Shown here piece after piece: positions 17,499 through 27,378 of a DNA stretch of 64,000 nucleotides. This DNA is from Sediminicola luteus (lineage in GTDB: Bacteria; Bacteroidota; Bacteroidia; Flavobacteriales; Flavobacteriaceae). The DNA lies in contig NZ_KZ300476.1 in NCBI RefSeq assembly GCF_002514735.1, forward strand, positions 787,872 through 851,871. Reading direction: 5' to 3'. Position numbers and translations under genes: made by a program. Below the pieces are notes generated by a model that did no database searches, had not been told where the DNA came from, and saw nothing but the letters and a program-made list of their open reading frames with translations. Numbering within the stretch: the stretch's first letter is position 1; the number at the start of each line of letters is the position of its first letter.

Positions 17499-18983
17499 AT
17501 GGCCCTGTACAACACCCAAAACCTAAAGGTATACAATTCACTAAGTGGAAAAAAAGAGACCTTGGTCCCTGTAAACGAAGGCCAAATTGGCATGTATGTT
17601 TGTGGCCCCACGGTATATAGCTTTGTTCACTTGGGTAATTGCCGGACCTTTATGTCTTTCGACATGATTTTCCGTTACCTAAAACATTTGGGCTATAAAG
17701 TGCGTTATGTGCGAAATATTACCGATGCCGGTCATTTGGAGAACGACGCAGACGAAGGTGAAGACAAAATCGCCAAAAAAGCCCGTTTAGAACAGTTGGA
17801 GCCCATGGAGGTTGTGCAGCGTTATACGGTAGATTTTCATAACACCCTACAGAAATTCAATTTTCTACCACCTAGTATCGAACCTACGGCTACCGGGCAC
17901 ATTATTGAACAGATAGAAATCATAAAGGAAATCCTAGAAAAAGGGTATGCCTACGAGGTTAACGGTTCGGTGTATTTTGATGTAAACGCTTTTAACGAAA
18001 GCTACGAATACGGAAAATTGAGTGGCCGTAAGTTAGAAGACATGATCGCCAACACCCGAAGCCTGCAAGGACAGGATGAAAAGCGTAGTCCTCAAGATTT
18101 CGCCTTATGGAAAAAGGCGGAAACCCAACATATTATGCGCTGGCCTTCGCCATGGGGAGACGGATTCCCGGGATGGCACCTAGAGTGTACCGCCATGAGC
18201 ACCAAATACCTAGGGGAAACCTTCGATATACATGGGGGCGGCATGGACTTAAAATTCCCGCATCACGAGTGTGAGATCGCCCAGGCCGAGGCCTCTAACG
18301 GAAAATCGCCCGTAAAATACTGGCTACATGCCAATATGCTGACCTTGAACGGCAAGAAAATGTCGAAATCAACGGACAACAACATCTACCCTAGTGAGAT
18401 TTTCTCAGGGGACAACAACATTCTAAGCAAGGCCTACAGCCCAGCCATAGTGCGATTTTTTATGATGCAGGCCCATTACACCAGCATACTGGATCTTAGC
18501 GATGTGGCTTTGGCCGCCTCCGAAAAAGGTTACAACAAACTCATGGAAGCTTTGGCCCAACTGGATAAGCTTCCTGCAGGAGATACTTCTTCCTTTGACG
18601 TAAACACATGGTTACAGTCTTGTTACAATGCCATGAACGACGATTTCAACACCCCTATTTTGATTGCCCAATTGTTTGAAGGTGTGAAGCATATCAATTT
18701 GATCAAAGAAGGCAAGGAAACACTAACCACGGTAGATTTGGCCATTTTGGCCCAAGGTATGCGTTGCTTTACCCACGACATCTTGGGAATCGAAAACCAA
18801 AAAGGGGTTGAAGGCCAACAAGGCGAACAGTTGGACCAAGTAGTTCAATTACTTATTGAATTGCGAAACGAAGCCCGAACCAATCGTGATTTTGCTACCT
18901 CGGACAAGATTCGTAACCAATTGGCCGACATGGGCATTCAACTGAAAGACGGTAAGGACGGTACTACCTTCAGTATTCAATAA
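17499..18983 (+). CDS. cysS: Cysteinyl-tRNA synthetase
   Basis: Charges tRNA-Cys. The 494-residue class I synthetase has the HIGH signature in the variant HLGN at 44-47, KMSKS at 287-291, and the zinc site Cys35, Cys230, His255, Glu259 in the contexts [16 protein letters not shown] and FPHHECE. The C-terminal helical domain ends with [22 protein letters not shown], the usual DALR-like end. Length is slightly above the E. coli enzyme. It sits 12 bp after folE and 9 bp before yidD, so it is very probably co-transcribed with both. Confidence 0.97.
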   Translation: MALYNTQNLKVYNSLSGKKETLVPVNEGQIGMYVCGPTVYSFVHLGNCRTFMSFDMIFRYLKHLGYKVRYVRNITDAGHLENDADEGEDKIAKKARLEQLEPMEVVQRYTVDFHNTLQKFNFLPPSIEPTATGHIIEQIEIIKEILEKGYAYEVNGSVYFDVNAFNESYEYGKLSGRKLEDMIANTRSLQGQDEKRSPQDFALWKKAETQHIMRWPSPWGDGFPGWHLECTAMSTKYLGETFDIHGGGMDLKFPHHECEIAQAEASNGKSPVKYWLHANMLTLNGKKMSKSTDNNIYPSEIFSGDNNILSKAYSPAIVRFFMMQAHYTSILDLSDVALAASEKGYNKLMEALAQLDKLPAGDTSSFDVNTWLQSCYNAMNDDFNTPILIAQLFEGVKHINLIKEGKETLTTVDLAILAQGMRCFTHDILGIENQKGVEGQQGEQLDQVVQLLIELRNEARTNRDFATSDKIRNQLADMGIQLKDGKDGTTFSIQ

Positions 18984-18992
18984 CCCAATGGC

Positions 18993-19214
18993 ATGAAAAA
19001 GATCTTGATCGCTCCTTTTGTTTTACTGGTCAGGGCGTATCAACTACTTATCTCACCGCTTACACCTCCTAGCTGCCGGTATTCGCCCACCTGCTCCCAA
19101 TACACTTTGGAGGCCTTGCGTAAACACGGACTTTTCAAAGGAGGCTGGCTTGCATTAAAACGAATTTTTAGTTGCCATCCTTGGGGAGGTAGCGGGTACG
19201 ACCCGGTTCCTTAA
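18993..19214 (+). CDS. yidD: Membrane protein insertion efficiency factor YidD
   Basis: A 73-residue inner-membrane-associated protein that helps YidC-dependent insertion. The family pattern is complete: an amphipathic start [20 protein letters not shown], then [22 protein letters not shown] with its Cys pair, [25 protein letters not shown] at the end. It begins 9 bp after cysS. The 213 bp downstream to the next start show no terminator, so transcription could continue. Confidence 0.95.
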   Translation: MKKILIAPFVLLVRAYQLLISPLTPPSCRYSPTCSQYTLEALRKHGLFKGGWLALKRIFSCHPWGGSGYDPVP

Positions 19215-19427
19215 CAGAGTTCCCATTGACATTGAGGTTCGATATGACAAAAACTATCGAAGCTCATTTCTTACCTTTTTCTTTTACTGGGATAATCTAA
19301 AGCAGCATCATAAAAACCCAACGCACTACATTTTAAACGGTTTACGAAGAAAACCTTGCAACCTATACCATTCCCTTACCATGGAATTCGTCAAAACCGT
19401 AACATTGCGCTAATTACAAACCATATT

Positions 19428-19958
19428 ATGATGAAAAACACCCTATTCAAATCCTTTGGGGCCCTATTTATTTCCTTGTCCCTTCTGTCGTGTGATGAGG
19501 TCAAGGAACTGGCTGATGTTAAACTGGACACCAATCTTTCGGAAACCATTAGCTTGACCATTGACCCGGACTCCAACACCTTTAGTGCCACGGAGACTAT
19601 TTCATTACTTAACGACGACTTGGAGACCTATGCCGATAAGCTTAAATCGGTAGAGATTACCAAAATCGTATGTACCCCAAAAAACATTCAGACCAGTGAA
19701 GATGTGGCGGGTTCCATTACCCTTAGCGAAGGGGGAATTGCCTTTTTAGATGAAAGTTTCAGTTTTTCCTCCGGGCAAACCACCGCAACAGCGTATACCG
19801 TTAGTAATACGGCAGCCTTACAGGCCATGGGCCAAAAGCTACTTTCGCAAAAGTCGATCAGCATGGGCGTTGCGGCTTCGGCCAATAATACCGAAACCCT
19901 CAATTTTGACCTTGAGATTACCTTATTCCTTAAGGTTGTGGCCAATCCTTTGGAGTAA
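19428..19958 (+). CDS. Hypothetical lipoprotein
   Basis: Not recognised. The start at 19428 (MM at 19428/19431) gives a lipoprotein signal with basic N-terminus, hydrophobic core FGALFISLSLL and lipobox LLSC (Cys at about 22). A longer frame from a TTG at 19356 is less likely because it hides the signal. The mature part (~155 residues) is acidic at first (DEVKELADVKLDTNLS), rich in Thr/Ser, and looks all-beta; the segments SISLTIDPDS-like and LNFDLEITLFLKVVANPLE suggest a beta-sandwich. Placed between yidD and lgt, itself the lipoprotein-modifying enzyme gene. Confidence 0.75.
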   Translation: MMKNTLFKSFGALFISLSLLSCDEVKELADVKLDTNLSETISLTIDPDSNTFSATETISLLNDDLETYADKLKSVEITKIVCTPKNIQTSEDVAGSITLSEGGIAFLDESFSFSSGQTTATAYTVSNTAALQAMGQKLLSQKSISMGVAASANNTETLNFDLEITLFLKVVANPLE

Positions 19959-19979
19959 CCTTTTGTTTAGACCATAACA

Positions 19980-20004
19980 AGGTGGCCCAGGGTCGCCTTT
20001 TTTT
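19980..20004 (+). terminator. Probable intrinsic terminator
   Basis: AGGTGGC and GTCGCCT can pair with two G-U pairs, followed by seven T residues. It follows the lipoprotein gene by about 20 bp and precedes lgt. Confidence 0.55.
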
Positions 20005-20063
20005 ATTTTGACCAAGTTCATTATGCGCTCAAATATGTATCTTAGGCCACCAAACTGTATACT

Positions 20064-21035
20064 ATGCATTTTTTAGGAATAATCTGGAACCCCGACCAGA
20101 CTTTGTTCACCATTGGTTTTTTACAAATCAAGTATTACAACCTCTTGTGGATTGCCGCCTTTGCCCTAGGTTGGTTTATCATGAAAAAGATTTTCATGAA
20201 TGAAAAAAAGACCCTAGAGCAACTCGATAGTTTGTTCATTTATACCATGTTGGCCACCATGTTGGGTGCCCGTTTGGGCCATGTCTTTTTTTACGATTGG
20301 CCCCATTACAGCCAACATCTTACTGAAATTTTGTTACCCATACGGGAAAACCCGAACGAGAGTATTCTCTTTGGCATCATAAAAGGTTATGAATTCAGCG
20401 GTTTTGCCGGTTTGGCCAGTCATGGTGCCGCCATAGGCATTATCATTGGCATGTTTCTGTATTGTCGCAAATTTGATGACATGAAACCCATTTGGGTGCT
20501 GGATAGGGTGGTAATACCCGTAGCCATTGGTGGTGTTCTTATACGTTTGGGCAATTTCTTCAATTCAGAGATCAACGGTAAAATAACCTCGGCCAGTTCG
20601 TTTATGGCTACAAAATTCATTCGCGATTCCGACGATATGCCCCTGTCTAGGGCTTTGGCCATTACCAAACAGAAATCGGCTTCTAAGGCTTATGAAATGA
20701 TAGAAAAAGATCCAGCATTTGCCAAGGTACTCGAAGAAATCCCATACCGCCATCCGGCCCAGTTATTCGAGGCCATGTGCTATGTTCCCGTTTTTGTAGC
20801 CTTGTATTATTTTTATTGGAAAACCGATAAAAAAGATCAAAAAGGATTTTTGTTCGGCTTCTTCTTGGTATCCCTCTGGACCATTCGTTTCTTCGTTGAA
20901 TTCTTGAAGAAGAGTCAAGGTGGTTTCGAAACCGAGTTAGGCACCTCACTTTCTACCGGACAATGGTTGAGTATTCCGTTCGTGTTGATCGGTTTCTATT
21001 TTATGTTCTTTTTCGACAAAAAGAAAACCGCTTAA
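20064..21035 (+). CDS. lgt: Prolipoprotein diacylglyceryl transferase
   Basis: Inner-membrane enzyme that moves diacylglycerol from phosphatidylglycerol to the lipobox Cys, the first step of lipoprotein maturation. The 323-residue protein has seven predicted helices. Family blocks include GARLGHVFFY, the SHGAAIGIIIG segment with the essential His, the signature GGVLIRLGNFFNSE with Arg and Asn, and YRHPAQLFEA. An insertion of about 45 residues between NGK and YRHP, rich in charged residues, makes it longer than the E. coli enzyme, as I recall for Bacteroidota. DUF192 follows after 1 bp. Confidence 0.96.
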   Translation: MHFLGIIWNPDQTLFTIGFLQIKYYNLLWIAAFALGWFIMKKIFMNEKKTLEQLDSLFIYTMLATMLGARLGHVFFYDWPHYSQHLTEILLPIRENPNESILFGIIKGYEFSGFAGLASHGAAIGIIIGMFLYCRKFDDMKPIWVLDRVVIPVAIGGVLIRLGNFFNSEINGKITSASSFMATKFIRDSDDMPLSRALAITKQKSASKAYEMIEKDPAFAKVLEEIPYRHPAQLFEAMCYVPVFVALYYFYWKTDKKDQKGFLFGFFLVSLWTIRFFVEFLKKSQGGFETELGTSLSTGQWLSIPFVLIGFYFMFFFDKKKTA

Positions 21036-21036
21036 G

Positions 21037-21519
21037 ATGATACGTCCCATACTTTTCGCCTTACTATGTTTAAGCCTTAGCTTGTCTTGCAAAGAGGAAA
21101 AACCAAAAGTACCCGTAAAGGCAAAAACCATTGCTTTTAACCACGAGGCACAACTGGACCTGCTTAAAGGAAAAGACAGTATAATCAAAAGCCTGGAAAT
21201 TGAATTGGCAGAGACCGAATACGAACGCCAAACCGGTCTTATGTATCGCAGTAGCATGGCCCAAAACCGGGGGATGCTCTTTATTTTCGATAAAGACGAG
21301 TACCGTTCCTTCTACATGAAAAATACCGAAATCGGTCTCGATATCATCTACATCAACGATGCCCTGGAAATAGTGAGCATACAAGCCAACGCCGAACCCT
21401 TTAATGAAAGTAGCCTGCCCTCTAACGCACCAGCCCGGTATGTCTTGGAAATCAATGCCGGACTTGCAGCAACTTGGGGTGTTGCGGTTGGCGATAAAAT
21501 CCGATTTAGCCGATTATAA
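21037..21519 (+). CDS. DUF192 lipoprotein
   Basis: A 160-residue protein with a lipoprotein signal (LCLSLSLSC, Cys near 18) and a single DUF192 domain. The markers are RQTGLMYRSSMAQNRGMLFIF, FYMKNTEIGLDIIYIN, and the C-terminal RYVLEINAGLAATWGVAVGD. DUF192 function is unknown; the fold is a small beta-barrel. It begins 1 bp after the lgt stop and ends 3 bp before the ABC ATPase, so the three are one transcription unit. As a lipoprotein it would be a substrate of its neighbour Lgt. Confidence 0.9.
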   Translation: MIRPILFALLCLSLSLSCKEEKPKVPVKAKTIAFNHEAQLDLLKGKDSIIKSLEIELAETEYERQTGLMYRSSMAQNRGMLFIFDKDEYRSFYMKNTEIGLDIIYINDALEIVSIQANAEPFNESSLPSNAPARYVLEINAGLAATWGVAVGDKIRFSRL

Positions 21520-21522
21520 GCT

Positions 21523-22734
21523 ATGGGGCGACATTGGGCCATTTTTACCACCAACGAAAGCAACAAAAAAGGTTTTCTAAAACTACTGGTACAAGGCAAG
21601 ATCGATGAACTTGAAATCGACCTCTCTAGACCCGCATTGTATTCCCGAGCGCAAATTTTAAAAGCAATCCAAGAAGAAGAAATACACGATGACCCTACCT
21701 ACCTAAAAGCGTATGGTCAAAGCTTGGGCTCTATGTCTAGTGGCGAACGCAAGAAACGGTTTTTAGAGCAGCTTCTTAGCCAAAATATTAGCTGCCTGAT
21801 TCTCGATAATCCTTTCGACCATTTGGACCTCGAAGGACAACAAGCCTTGAGACAACAGCTGGAAACGCTTGAAAAAACTCCCACCATTTGCCTGTTATCG
21901 CGCAGATCAGATGCCCTTAGCATTACCACGAACACAGCGCTATTAGAGAACACCTCTTTAATTGAAGCCCCCGAAGAAAGGGAACCGCAATTCGTTTGGA
22001 CAAGCCCTCTGCCCAAGCCCATTCACAGCCCGGCACCTTTCAAAAGTTTATTCGCTTTTAAAAATGTTAATGTCGCCTATGAGGACAAGCCGGTGCTCCA
22101 AGACATTAGCTGGGAAGTAAAACAGGGGGAATTTTGGCAACTAAAAGGCCCGAACGGTAGTGGCAAATCTACTATATTAAGCATGGTAAGTGGCGACAAC
22201 CCCAAAGGCTATGGCCAAGAGCTGTACTTATTCGGACATAAAAAAGGAAGTGGGGAATCGGTTTGGGAACTAAAAAAACATATCGGGTACTTTACCCCTA
22301 GCCTACTCGACAGCTTTAAAGGCTACCACACCTTAGAGAACATGATTGTTTCGGGACTAACGGACTCGATAGGTTTGTACACCCGACCCAAGGACACCCA
22401 AATACGAAAGGCCAAAGAATGGCTGTCTTTTTTGGGCTTGGCCGATAAGGCCGAACGATATTTCCATGAGTTAAGCCTAGGTTACAAACACCTGATTATG
22501 ATCGCCCGGGCCATGACCAAACACCCACCCCTATTGATCCTGGACGAACCCACGGCCGGATTGGATGACGAAAGCTGTAGACTCTTTACCAGCATGGTCA
22601 ATAAAATATCGGCCGAAAGCGATACGACGATCGTGTTCGTTTCTCACCGCAACGAACCAGGTCTGGCACCTAAAAAAATCTACGAATTGACCCCTGGCCC
22701 ATCTGGTGCCACAGGTAAGACAACCTTAGTGTAA
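21523..22734 (+). CDS. Tandem ABC ATPase, ModF/PhrA-like, first domain degenerate
   Basis: A 403-residue soluble protein with two ABC domains. The first (about 1-165) has lost Walker A, but keeps a signature-like GSMSSGERKK and a Walker-B-like CLILDNPFDHLD. The second (about 178-403) is complete: GPNGSGKST, signature HELSLGYKHL, Walker B LLILDEPTAGLDDES and the H-loop VFVSHRNE. This layout resembles ModF, whose role is poorly known and which lacks a membrane partner. No permease gene is adjacent. The 5' end is 3 bp after DUF192; the 3' end meets a convergent gene with only 4 bp between stops. Confidence 0.8.
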   Translation: MGRHWAIFTTNESNKKGFLKLLVQGKIDELEIDLSRPALYSRAQILKAIQEEEIHDDPTYLKAYGQSLGSMSSGERKKRFLEQLLSQNISCLILDNPFDHLDLEGQQALRQQLETLEKTPTICLLSRRSDALSITTNTALLENTSLIEAPEEREPQFVWTSPLPKPIHSPAPFKSLFAFKNVNVAYEDKPVLQDISWEVKQGEFWQLKGPNGSGKSTILSMVSGDNPKGYGQELYLFGHKKGSGESVWELKKHIGYFTPSLLDSFKGYHTLENMIVSGLTDSIGLYTRPKDTQIRKAKEWLSFLGLADKAERYFHELSLGYKHLIMIARAMTKHPPLLILDEPTAGLDDESCRLFTSMVNKISAESDTTIVFVSHRNEPGLAPKKIYELTPGPSGATGKTTLV

Positions 22735-22738
22735 CCCG

Positions 22739-23353
22739 CTAAGGATTATCCTTTTTCCACAAGGCGGAAAATACGGCTTCACCCGTGGCCACAGTAAGTT
22801 CGAAATCGCCTAGGTACAGATAATTGTCGAACCTTACCGACCAAACCCCATCCTTGACCTCTTCGGCATAATATCGCGCCGCTGCTATGGAATTCATCAT
22901 ACTAAATTGTACCATGGGATCTATGCCCAATTGCCCGATTACCATATGCATTTGTGCCGTGATATACATTTCGGTATCCAACCGCACATACTGTAACAAA
23001 GCTTCCGGCATACCATCGAACTCACGGCGTAGATCCATAATATCGATTTCATCCACTGGTGTATAACCTTCGATTTTTGATTCGGAAAATGGTGCCATTT
23101 GCTGCAGTTGCCACTGCCTTCGCTCCACAATAACATCGGTGTTATCCAATACGAACCGCCCTGCCCTTTCAGAAATGGTATCATTACTCAAATACGTCAT
23201 TTGGCGCATCCGATCTACATCCATACGGGCGAGATCGGCATTTAACCCATACCTAAAATCGGCTAAGGTCTTTTCGAACTTTTGAATGCGCTTCGACTGG
23301 GCAAAACCAAACTGAAGCGCTCCCATCAGCAAAAACAAAATCACATTTCTCAT
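22739..23353 (-). CDS. Hypothetical periplasmic protein
   Basis: Not recognised. The 204-residue protein starts with a signal peptide (MRNVILFLLMGALQFGFAQS, cut near residue 18). The mature part is helical and charged (KRIQKFEKTLADFRYGL, DVDRMRQMTYLSND) and ends with a beta-rich segment containing DGVWSVRFDNYLYLGDFEL. No Cys and no catalytic pattern seen. It lies downstream of secDF on the same strand, but the secDF terminator at 23366-23400 lies between them, just upstream of its ATG, so it needs its own promoter or readthrough. Confidence 0.7.
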   Translation of the reverse strand: MRNVILFLLMGALQFGFAQSKRIQKFEKTLADFRYGLNADLARMDVDRMRQMTYLSNDTISERAGRFVLDNTDVIVERRQWQLQQMAPFSESKIEGYTPVDEIDIMDLRREFDGMPEALLQYVRLDTEMYITAQMHMVIGQLGIDPMVQFSMMNSIAAARYYAEEVKDGVWSVRFDNYLYLGDFELTVATGEAVFSALWKKDNP

Positions 23354-23365
23354 ACTGCTATGTTT

Positions 23366-23400
23366 AAAAGCAAAAGACCCCGGAACATACCGAGGTCTTT
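23366..23400 (-). terminator. Intrinsic terminator of secDF
   Basis: On the minus strand AAAGACCTCGG pairs with CCGGGGTCTTT (one mismatch) around a 7-nt loop, followed by a short T-rich tail. It lies 24 bp past the secDF stop and only 20 bp before the start of the following gene. Confidence 0.7.
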
Positions 23401-23423
23401 CGCAATTCTTATATAAAGTACGC

Positions 23424-26384
23424 TTAGGCTTCTTTATCGTTAAGCACCTTCTTTTTTAAAGCATCGAACATAATCGGGGTAGCGATGAATACCGATGAAT
23501 AGGTACCTACCAAAACACCGATGATCATAGCAAACATAAAGCCTCGAAGCGACTCCCCTCCGAAAATGAAGATAGCCAATAATACCACTAAGGTAGTCAT
23601 GGAAGTATTCAAGGTACGGCCCAAAGTTGAGTTCAAAGCCAAATCTACGTTCTGACCGGCTTTCCAACCACGTTCACCAACTATTTCACGAATACGGTCG
23701 AAAACTACCACCGTATCGTTCAATGAGTAACCGATTACCGTTAGGATAGCCGCGATAAAGGCTTGGTCGATCTCCATATTGAAAGGCATAATGGCACCTA
23801 CCAAGGAGAAGATACCCAATACGATCATAACATCGTGGAATACCGCCGCTACGGCACCCAAAGAGAACTGCCATTTACGGAAACGGAACAAGATGTAAAG
23901 GAATACCACTGCCAAAGATCCAATAATGGCCAAGAAAGCGTTGTTCTTGATATCATCTGCAATGGTTGGTCCTACTTTACGATACTTCAACACCCCGAGC
24001 TCATCATTGCTGCCTCCTGGTTTAAAATCGTCGTAAGTGGTTCCTTCTGGAAAATACTTCTGCAATCCGGTATACAAAATATCCAAAATCTCATCATCGA
24101 CTTCAGTACCGGTAACATCTACCTTGTATTTGGTGGTAATCATTACCTGGTTGGCATCCCCGAAAGTCTTGGCATTTACGTTACCCAAAGCTTCGGAAAG
24201 CTCGCCGGAAATCTCTGCCGGACTTACCGGATTCTCGAAACGAATCTGGTAGTTACGCCCACCTACAAAGTCAACACCAGACTCCAATCCTTTGGTGAAT
24301 AAAGAGAAAACCCCAACCGCTACCAAAATACCTGATATAATATAAGCCACTTTGCGCTTGGCCAAGAACTTAATGTTCATGTTACGGAACAAATTCTTGG
24401 TGGCCGGCGTAGTAAAGGCCAATTGGTTACCCTTGCGAGATGCATACCAATCGATCAATAAACGGGTGATGAAAATAGCCGTAAACAAAGAGGTAGCGAT
24501 ACCGATCATAAGGGTAGTCGCGAAACCTTTGATAGGCCCAGAACCGAAAATATAAAGAATTACCGCAGTAAGACCCGTGGTAATGTTCGCATCGAGAATA
24601 GATGACAAGGCATTACCAAAACCATCGATAATGGCGGTTGCCTGGTCTTTTCCTTTAGCCAACTCTTCTTTTATGCGCTCAAAGATTAGCACGTTGGCAT
24701 CTACCGACATTCCAATGGTCAAGACTATACCGGCAATACCTGGTAAGGTAAGTACCGCACCAAGGCTAGAAAGTACCCCGAAGATCAACAAGATATTCAA
24801 GATCAAGGCTACATCGGCGAACCAACCGGCACGACCGTAGTAGAATACCATCCATACCAATACGAAGGCCATAGCGATCAAGAATGACATCAGACCACTG
24901 TCGATAGCTTCCTGACCCAAAGATGGCCCAACAACGAAAGAGTCGATGATCTCGGCAGAGGCAGGTAGTTTACCCGCACGCAATACGTTGGCGATATCTT
25001 TGGTTTCGTTTACGGTAAAGGTTCCGGTAATCTCTGAACGACCCCCAGAAATTGGTCCTGAAGAAACCCCAGGGGCGGTATATACCTTATTATCCAATAC
25101 AATGGCGATACCGGTCTGGTTGGTAAAGGCATCTCCGGTCAATTCTTCCCACTCCTTGGCACCCTTGGTATTCATACTCATGGTAACCGCAGGCTTCTGA
25201 AACTGATCGAAAGTATCTTGGGCATCGGTAATGATGTCGCCGCTCATACGAGGGGCATTCTCACGGTTCGATTTCAAGGCGAAAAGGTCTACTACCTCAG
25301 CATCCTTAACCGGACGTTTCCAAACGAATTTGGCGAACTGTATTTCATTAGGCAATAACCTTTTTACTTCGGACATTCTAAGATATCCGCCCAATTCGGC
25401 CGTATCTTTTATGGCTACTCGGGCAATGGCGAAACCTTCGCCTGCACCTTGGATCAAATCGAAAATGGGGTTCACCTGGTTGGCGATATCCAAAGAATCT
25501 TGGGACACGTCGCTCAATAAAGAATCGATCTCTGATTCTGGTGATGCTTCTTCTTGGGCAGTTTCTTCTTTAGGCTGCACCTTGTCTTTCAACAAATCGT
25601 TGGCAGCGATCAAGAAACTGGTAATATTACGGTCTTGTGGGGTATAGGTTTCCCAAAACTGTAATTGTGCCGTACTACTCAATAATTCCTGGGCACGGGC
25701 TATATCCTTGGCGCCGGGCAACTGTACTACGATACGACCCGAGTTGCCTTCCCTTTGGATACTAGGCTGGGTTACCCCGAAACCATCGATACGCTTACGC
25801 AATACTTCAAAAGCAGAAACTACCGACTCGTCTATCTTTCTACGGATGATGGGTTTTACTTCATCGTCACTCATCTGGAAGTTGATTTCGTCGCTTAGGG
25901 CCTTATTGGCAAAAATCTCAGGTGAGGCCAATTTGGTATCTCCCTTGATACGGTCAAAGGCAGTGAAAAACAACTCTAAATAGGTGTCTTGGCTATCGGT
26001 AGAAGCTTTATCGGCTTCAGTTAGTGCCGTATTGAACACCGCGTTTTTCGAGTTATTGGCCAAACCTTTCAAGATGTCCTTAACTGAAATCTGTAGGGTT
26101 ACATTAATCCCCCCCTTAAGGTCGAGACCTTTGTTGAGTTCTTTGGTCTTGGCCTCGTTATAGGTGGTATACCAAACGGATTCGTTTCCGATAGAATCGA
26201 GGTAACGTGCCTCCAAAGCTTCGCGCTTGGCTACATACCCTTCTTCGGAATCGGCTACACTAGATACGGCAAATGCCTCAGCTTCCGACTCTACCTTATT
26301 GGTGATAAAGGTATACGACAGCTGATAGATGCTCACGATTCCAAACAAAAAAGCAAAAAGCTTTATAAGTCCTTTATTCTGCAT
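23424..26384 (-). CDS. secDF: Fused protein-export subunit SecDF
   Basis: Uses the proton gradient to pull preproteins out of the SecYEG channel on the periplasmic side. The 986-residue fusion has, in order: a first helix near residues 8-26; the SecD P1 region (about 60-480) with DLKGGINVTLQ; an IVVQLPGAKDIARAQELL base repeat; and FTVNETKDIANVLRAGKLPA. Five helices follow, with SVDANVLIFERIKEE. SecF comes next: helix near 675, GVDFVGGRNYQIRF, then helices with GYSLNDTVVVFDRIRE. The SecD/SecF fusion is normal for Bacteroidota. The 5' leader to the upstream gene is 102 bp and contains a small GGTCT/AGACC hairpin. Confidence 0.97.
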   Translation of the reverse strand: MQNKGLIKLFAFLFGIVSIYQLSYTFITNKVESEAEAFAVSSVADSEEGYVAKREALEARYLDSIGNESVWYTTYNEAKTKELNKGLDLKGGINVTLQISVKDILKGLANNSKNAVFNTALTEADKASTDSQDTYLELFFTAFDRIKGDTKLASPEIFANKALSDEINFQMSDDEVKPIIRRKIDESVVSAFEVLRKRIDGFGVTQPSIQREGNSGRIVVQLPGAKDIARAQELLSSTAQLQFWETYTPQDRNITSFLIAANDLLKDKVQPKEETAQEEASPESEIDSLLSDVSQDSLDIANQVNPIFDLIQGAGEGFAIARVAIKDTAELGGYLRMSEVKRLLPNEIQFAKFVWKRPVKDAEVVDLFALKSNRENAPRMSGDIITDAQDTFDQFQKPAVTMSMNTKGAKEWEELTGDAFTNQTGIAIVLDNKVYTAPGVSSGPISGGRSEITGTFTVNETKDIANVLRAGKLPASAEIIDSFVVGPSLGQEAIDSGLMSFLIAMAFVLVWMVFYYGRAGWFADVALILNILLIFGVLSSLGAVLTLPGIAGIVLTIGMSVDANVLIFERIKEELAKGKDQATAIIDGFGNALSSILDANITTGLTAVILYIFGSGPIKGFATTLMIGIATSLFTAIFITRLLIDWYASRKGNQLAFTTPATKNLFRNMNIKFLAKRKVAYIISGILVAVGVFSLFTKGLESGVDFVGGRNYQIRFENPVSPAEISGELSEALGNVNAKTFGDANQVMITTKYKVDVTGTEVDDEILDILYTGLQKYFPEGTTYDDFKPGGSNDELGVLKYRKVGPTIADDIKNNAFLAIIGSLAVVFLYILFRFRKWQFSLGAVAAVFHDVMIVLGIFSLVGAIMPFNMEIDQAFIAAILTVIGYSLNDTVVVFDRIREIVGERGWKAGQNVDLALNSTLGRTLNTSMTTLVVLLAIFIFGGESLRGFMFAMIIGVLVGTYSSVFIATPIMFDALKKKVLNDKEA

Positions 26385-26486
26385 TCTAAAAAATATTTAA
26401 ATTAAGTTGATTGTATTGTTCTGGTGGTCTTAAAGTGAGACCTGATACTATGGCAAAGATTTTTGCCTTGGGACACTAATTACAGA

Positions 26487-27092
26487 TTAGCTGATTCCCC
26501 GAACATAAGGTCCTGCCCTTACTTCCGGAATTTGACATGAAGTAGTATCAATGACCTCTTGGTCATATGGGGTAACTTCAAGCTCCTTTAGAACGGATAC
26601 TTGAAGCTCGAAAGTTTGTGCGGAGAGGATGGCTGAAAAAGGAAAATATCCCAGCGTTTGTTCTTGGTCAGAAACCAATGGGCCGTTTACAAAAGCATGT
26701 ACATCGAAGGGCTGAAGTAGTTCAGACACCTCCAATTGGTAGCTTTCCGGACTATTACCCTCAGGCGAACTCGGGGCGGGATCATTTTGGTCTGCCAAAA
26801 GATTCTCCTCTAAAAGAAAGGCCCTAACCTGATCGGCATTTACGTTACTATAATAACGAATATGAAGTTGCTGGGTATCTTGGGCCACGATTTCGATCGT
26901 ATCGACACCCAAGACCTCCAATTTTTGCTTGATAATAGCCAAGACCTCATCATGGGCCGCTTCGGAAGACCACTCTACATCAGCAAATTGTAATGAAATC
27001 TGCTGATTGGAAGCTTCCTTTCGCTCACGATTTAACCCGGCCAGTAAAGCCAGAAAAATAAATAAAGTACTTACGTACCATTTTCCGTTCAT
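26487..27092 (-). CDS. Membrane-anchored protein, possible SecD P1-like fold
   Basis: No family recognised with certainty. The 201-residue protein has one N-terminal hydrophobic segment (about 5-20), so it is either secreted or anchored in the inner membrane with the rest outside. Residues 44-100 resemble the SecD base repeat: EVLAIIKQKLEVLGVDTIEI, then LHIRYYSNVNADQVRAFLLE, compared with EVLRKRIDGFGV and IVVQLPGAKDIARAQELL in the neighbouring SecDF. The middle is a Pro/Ser/Glu linker. It is directly upstream of secDF on the same strand, 102 bp away. The resemblance is by eye and may only reflect a ferredoxin-like fold. Confidence 0.6.
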   Translation of the reverse strand: MNGKWYVSTLFIFLALLAGLNRERKEASNQQISLQFADVEWSSEAAHDEVLAIIKQKLEVLGVDTIEIVAQDTQQLHIRYYSNVNADQVRAFLLEENLLADQNDPAPSSPEGNSPESYQLEVSELLQPFDVHAFVNGPLVSDQEQTLGYFPFSAILSAQTFELQVSVLKELEVTPYDQEVIDTTSCQIPEVRAGPYVRGIS

Positions 27093-27378
27093 GCCGCAAA
27101 TATAAAAAGAAATAGACGCTAGGCTATATTTTTTTCAATATACCCGCCTGATGCCCTTCTTATTATCCCTCAAAACCATCTCCATCTTAATGGCTTCAGA
27201 CAAAAAGAAGAAAGAATATAGAAAAAAGACCACTAAAAACCCCATACAACTTTTATTTACGGAAGCTTCCTTTTTATAAGGTAAATATCTTTTCACTTTT
27301 CATGAGAACCCACTTAACCAAACTCGTTACCAATGCGAAACGAGGGTTCATATAATCTATCGAAAACCAGACGCAATT

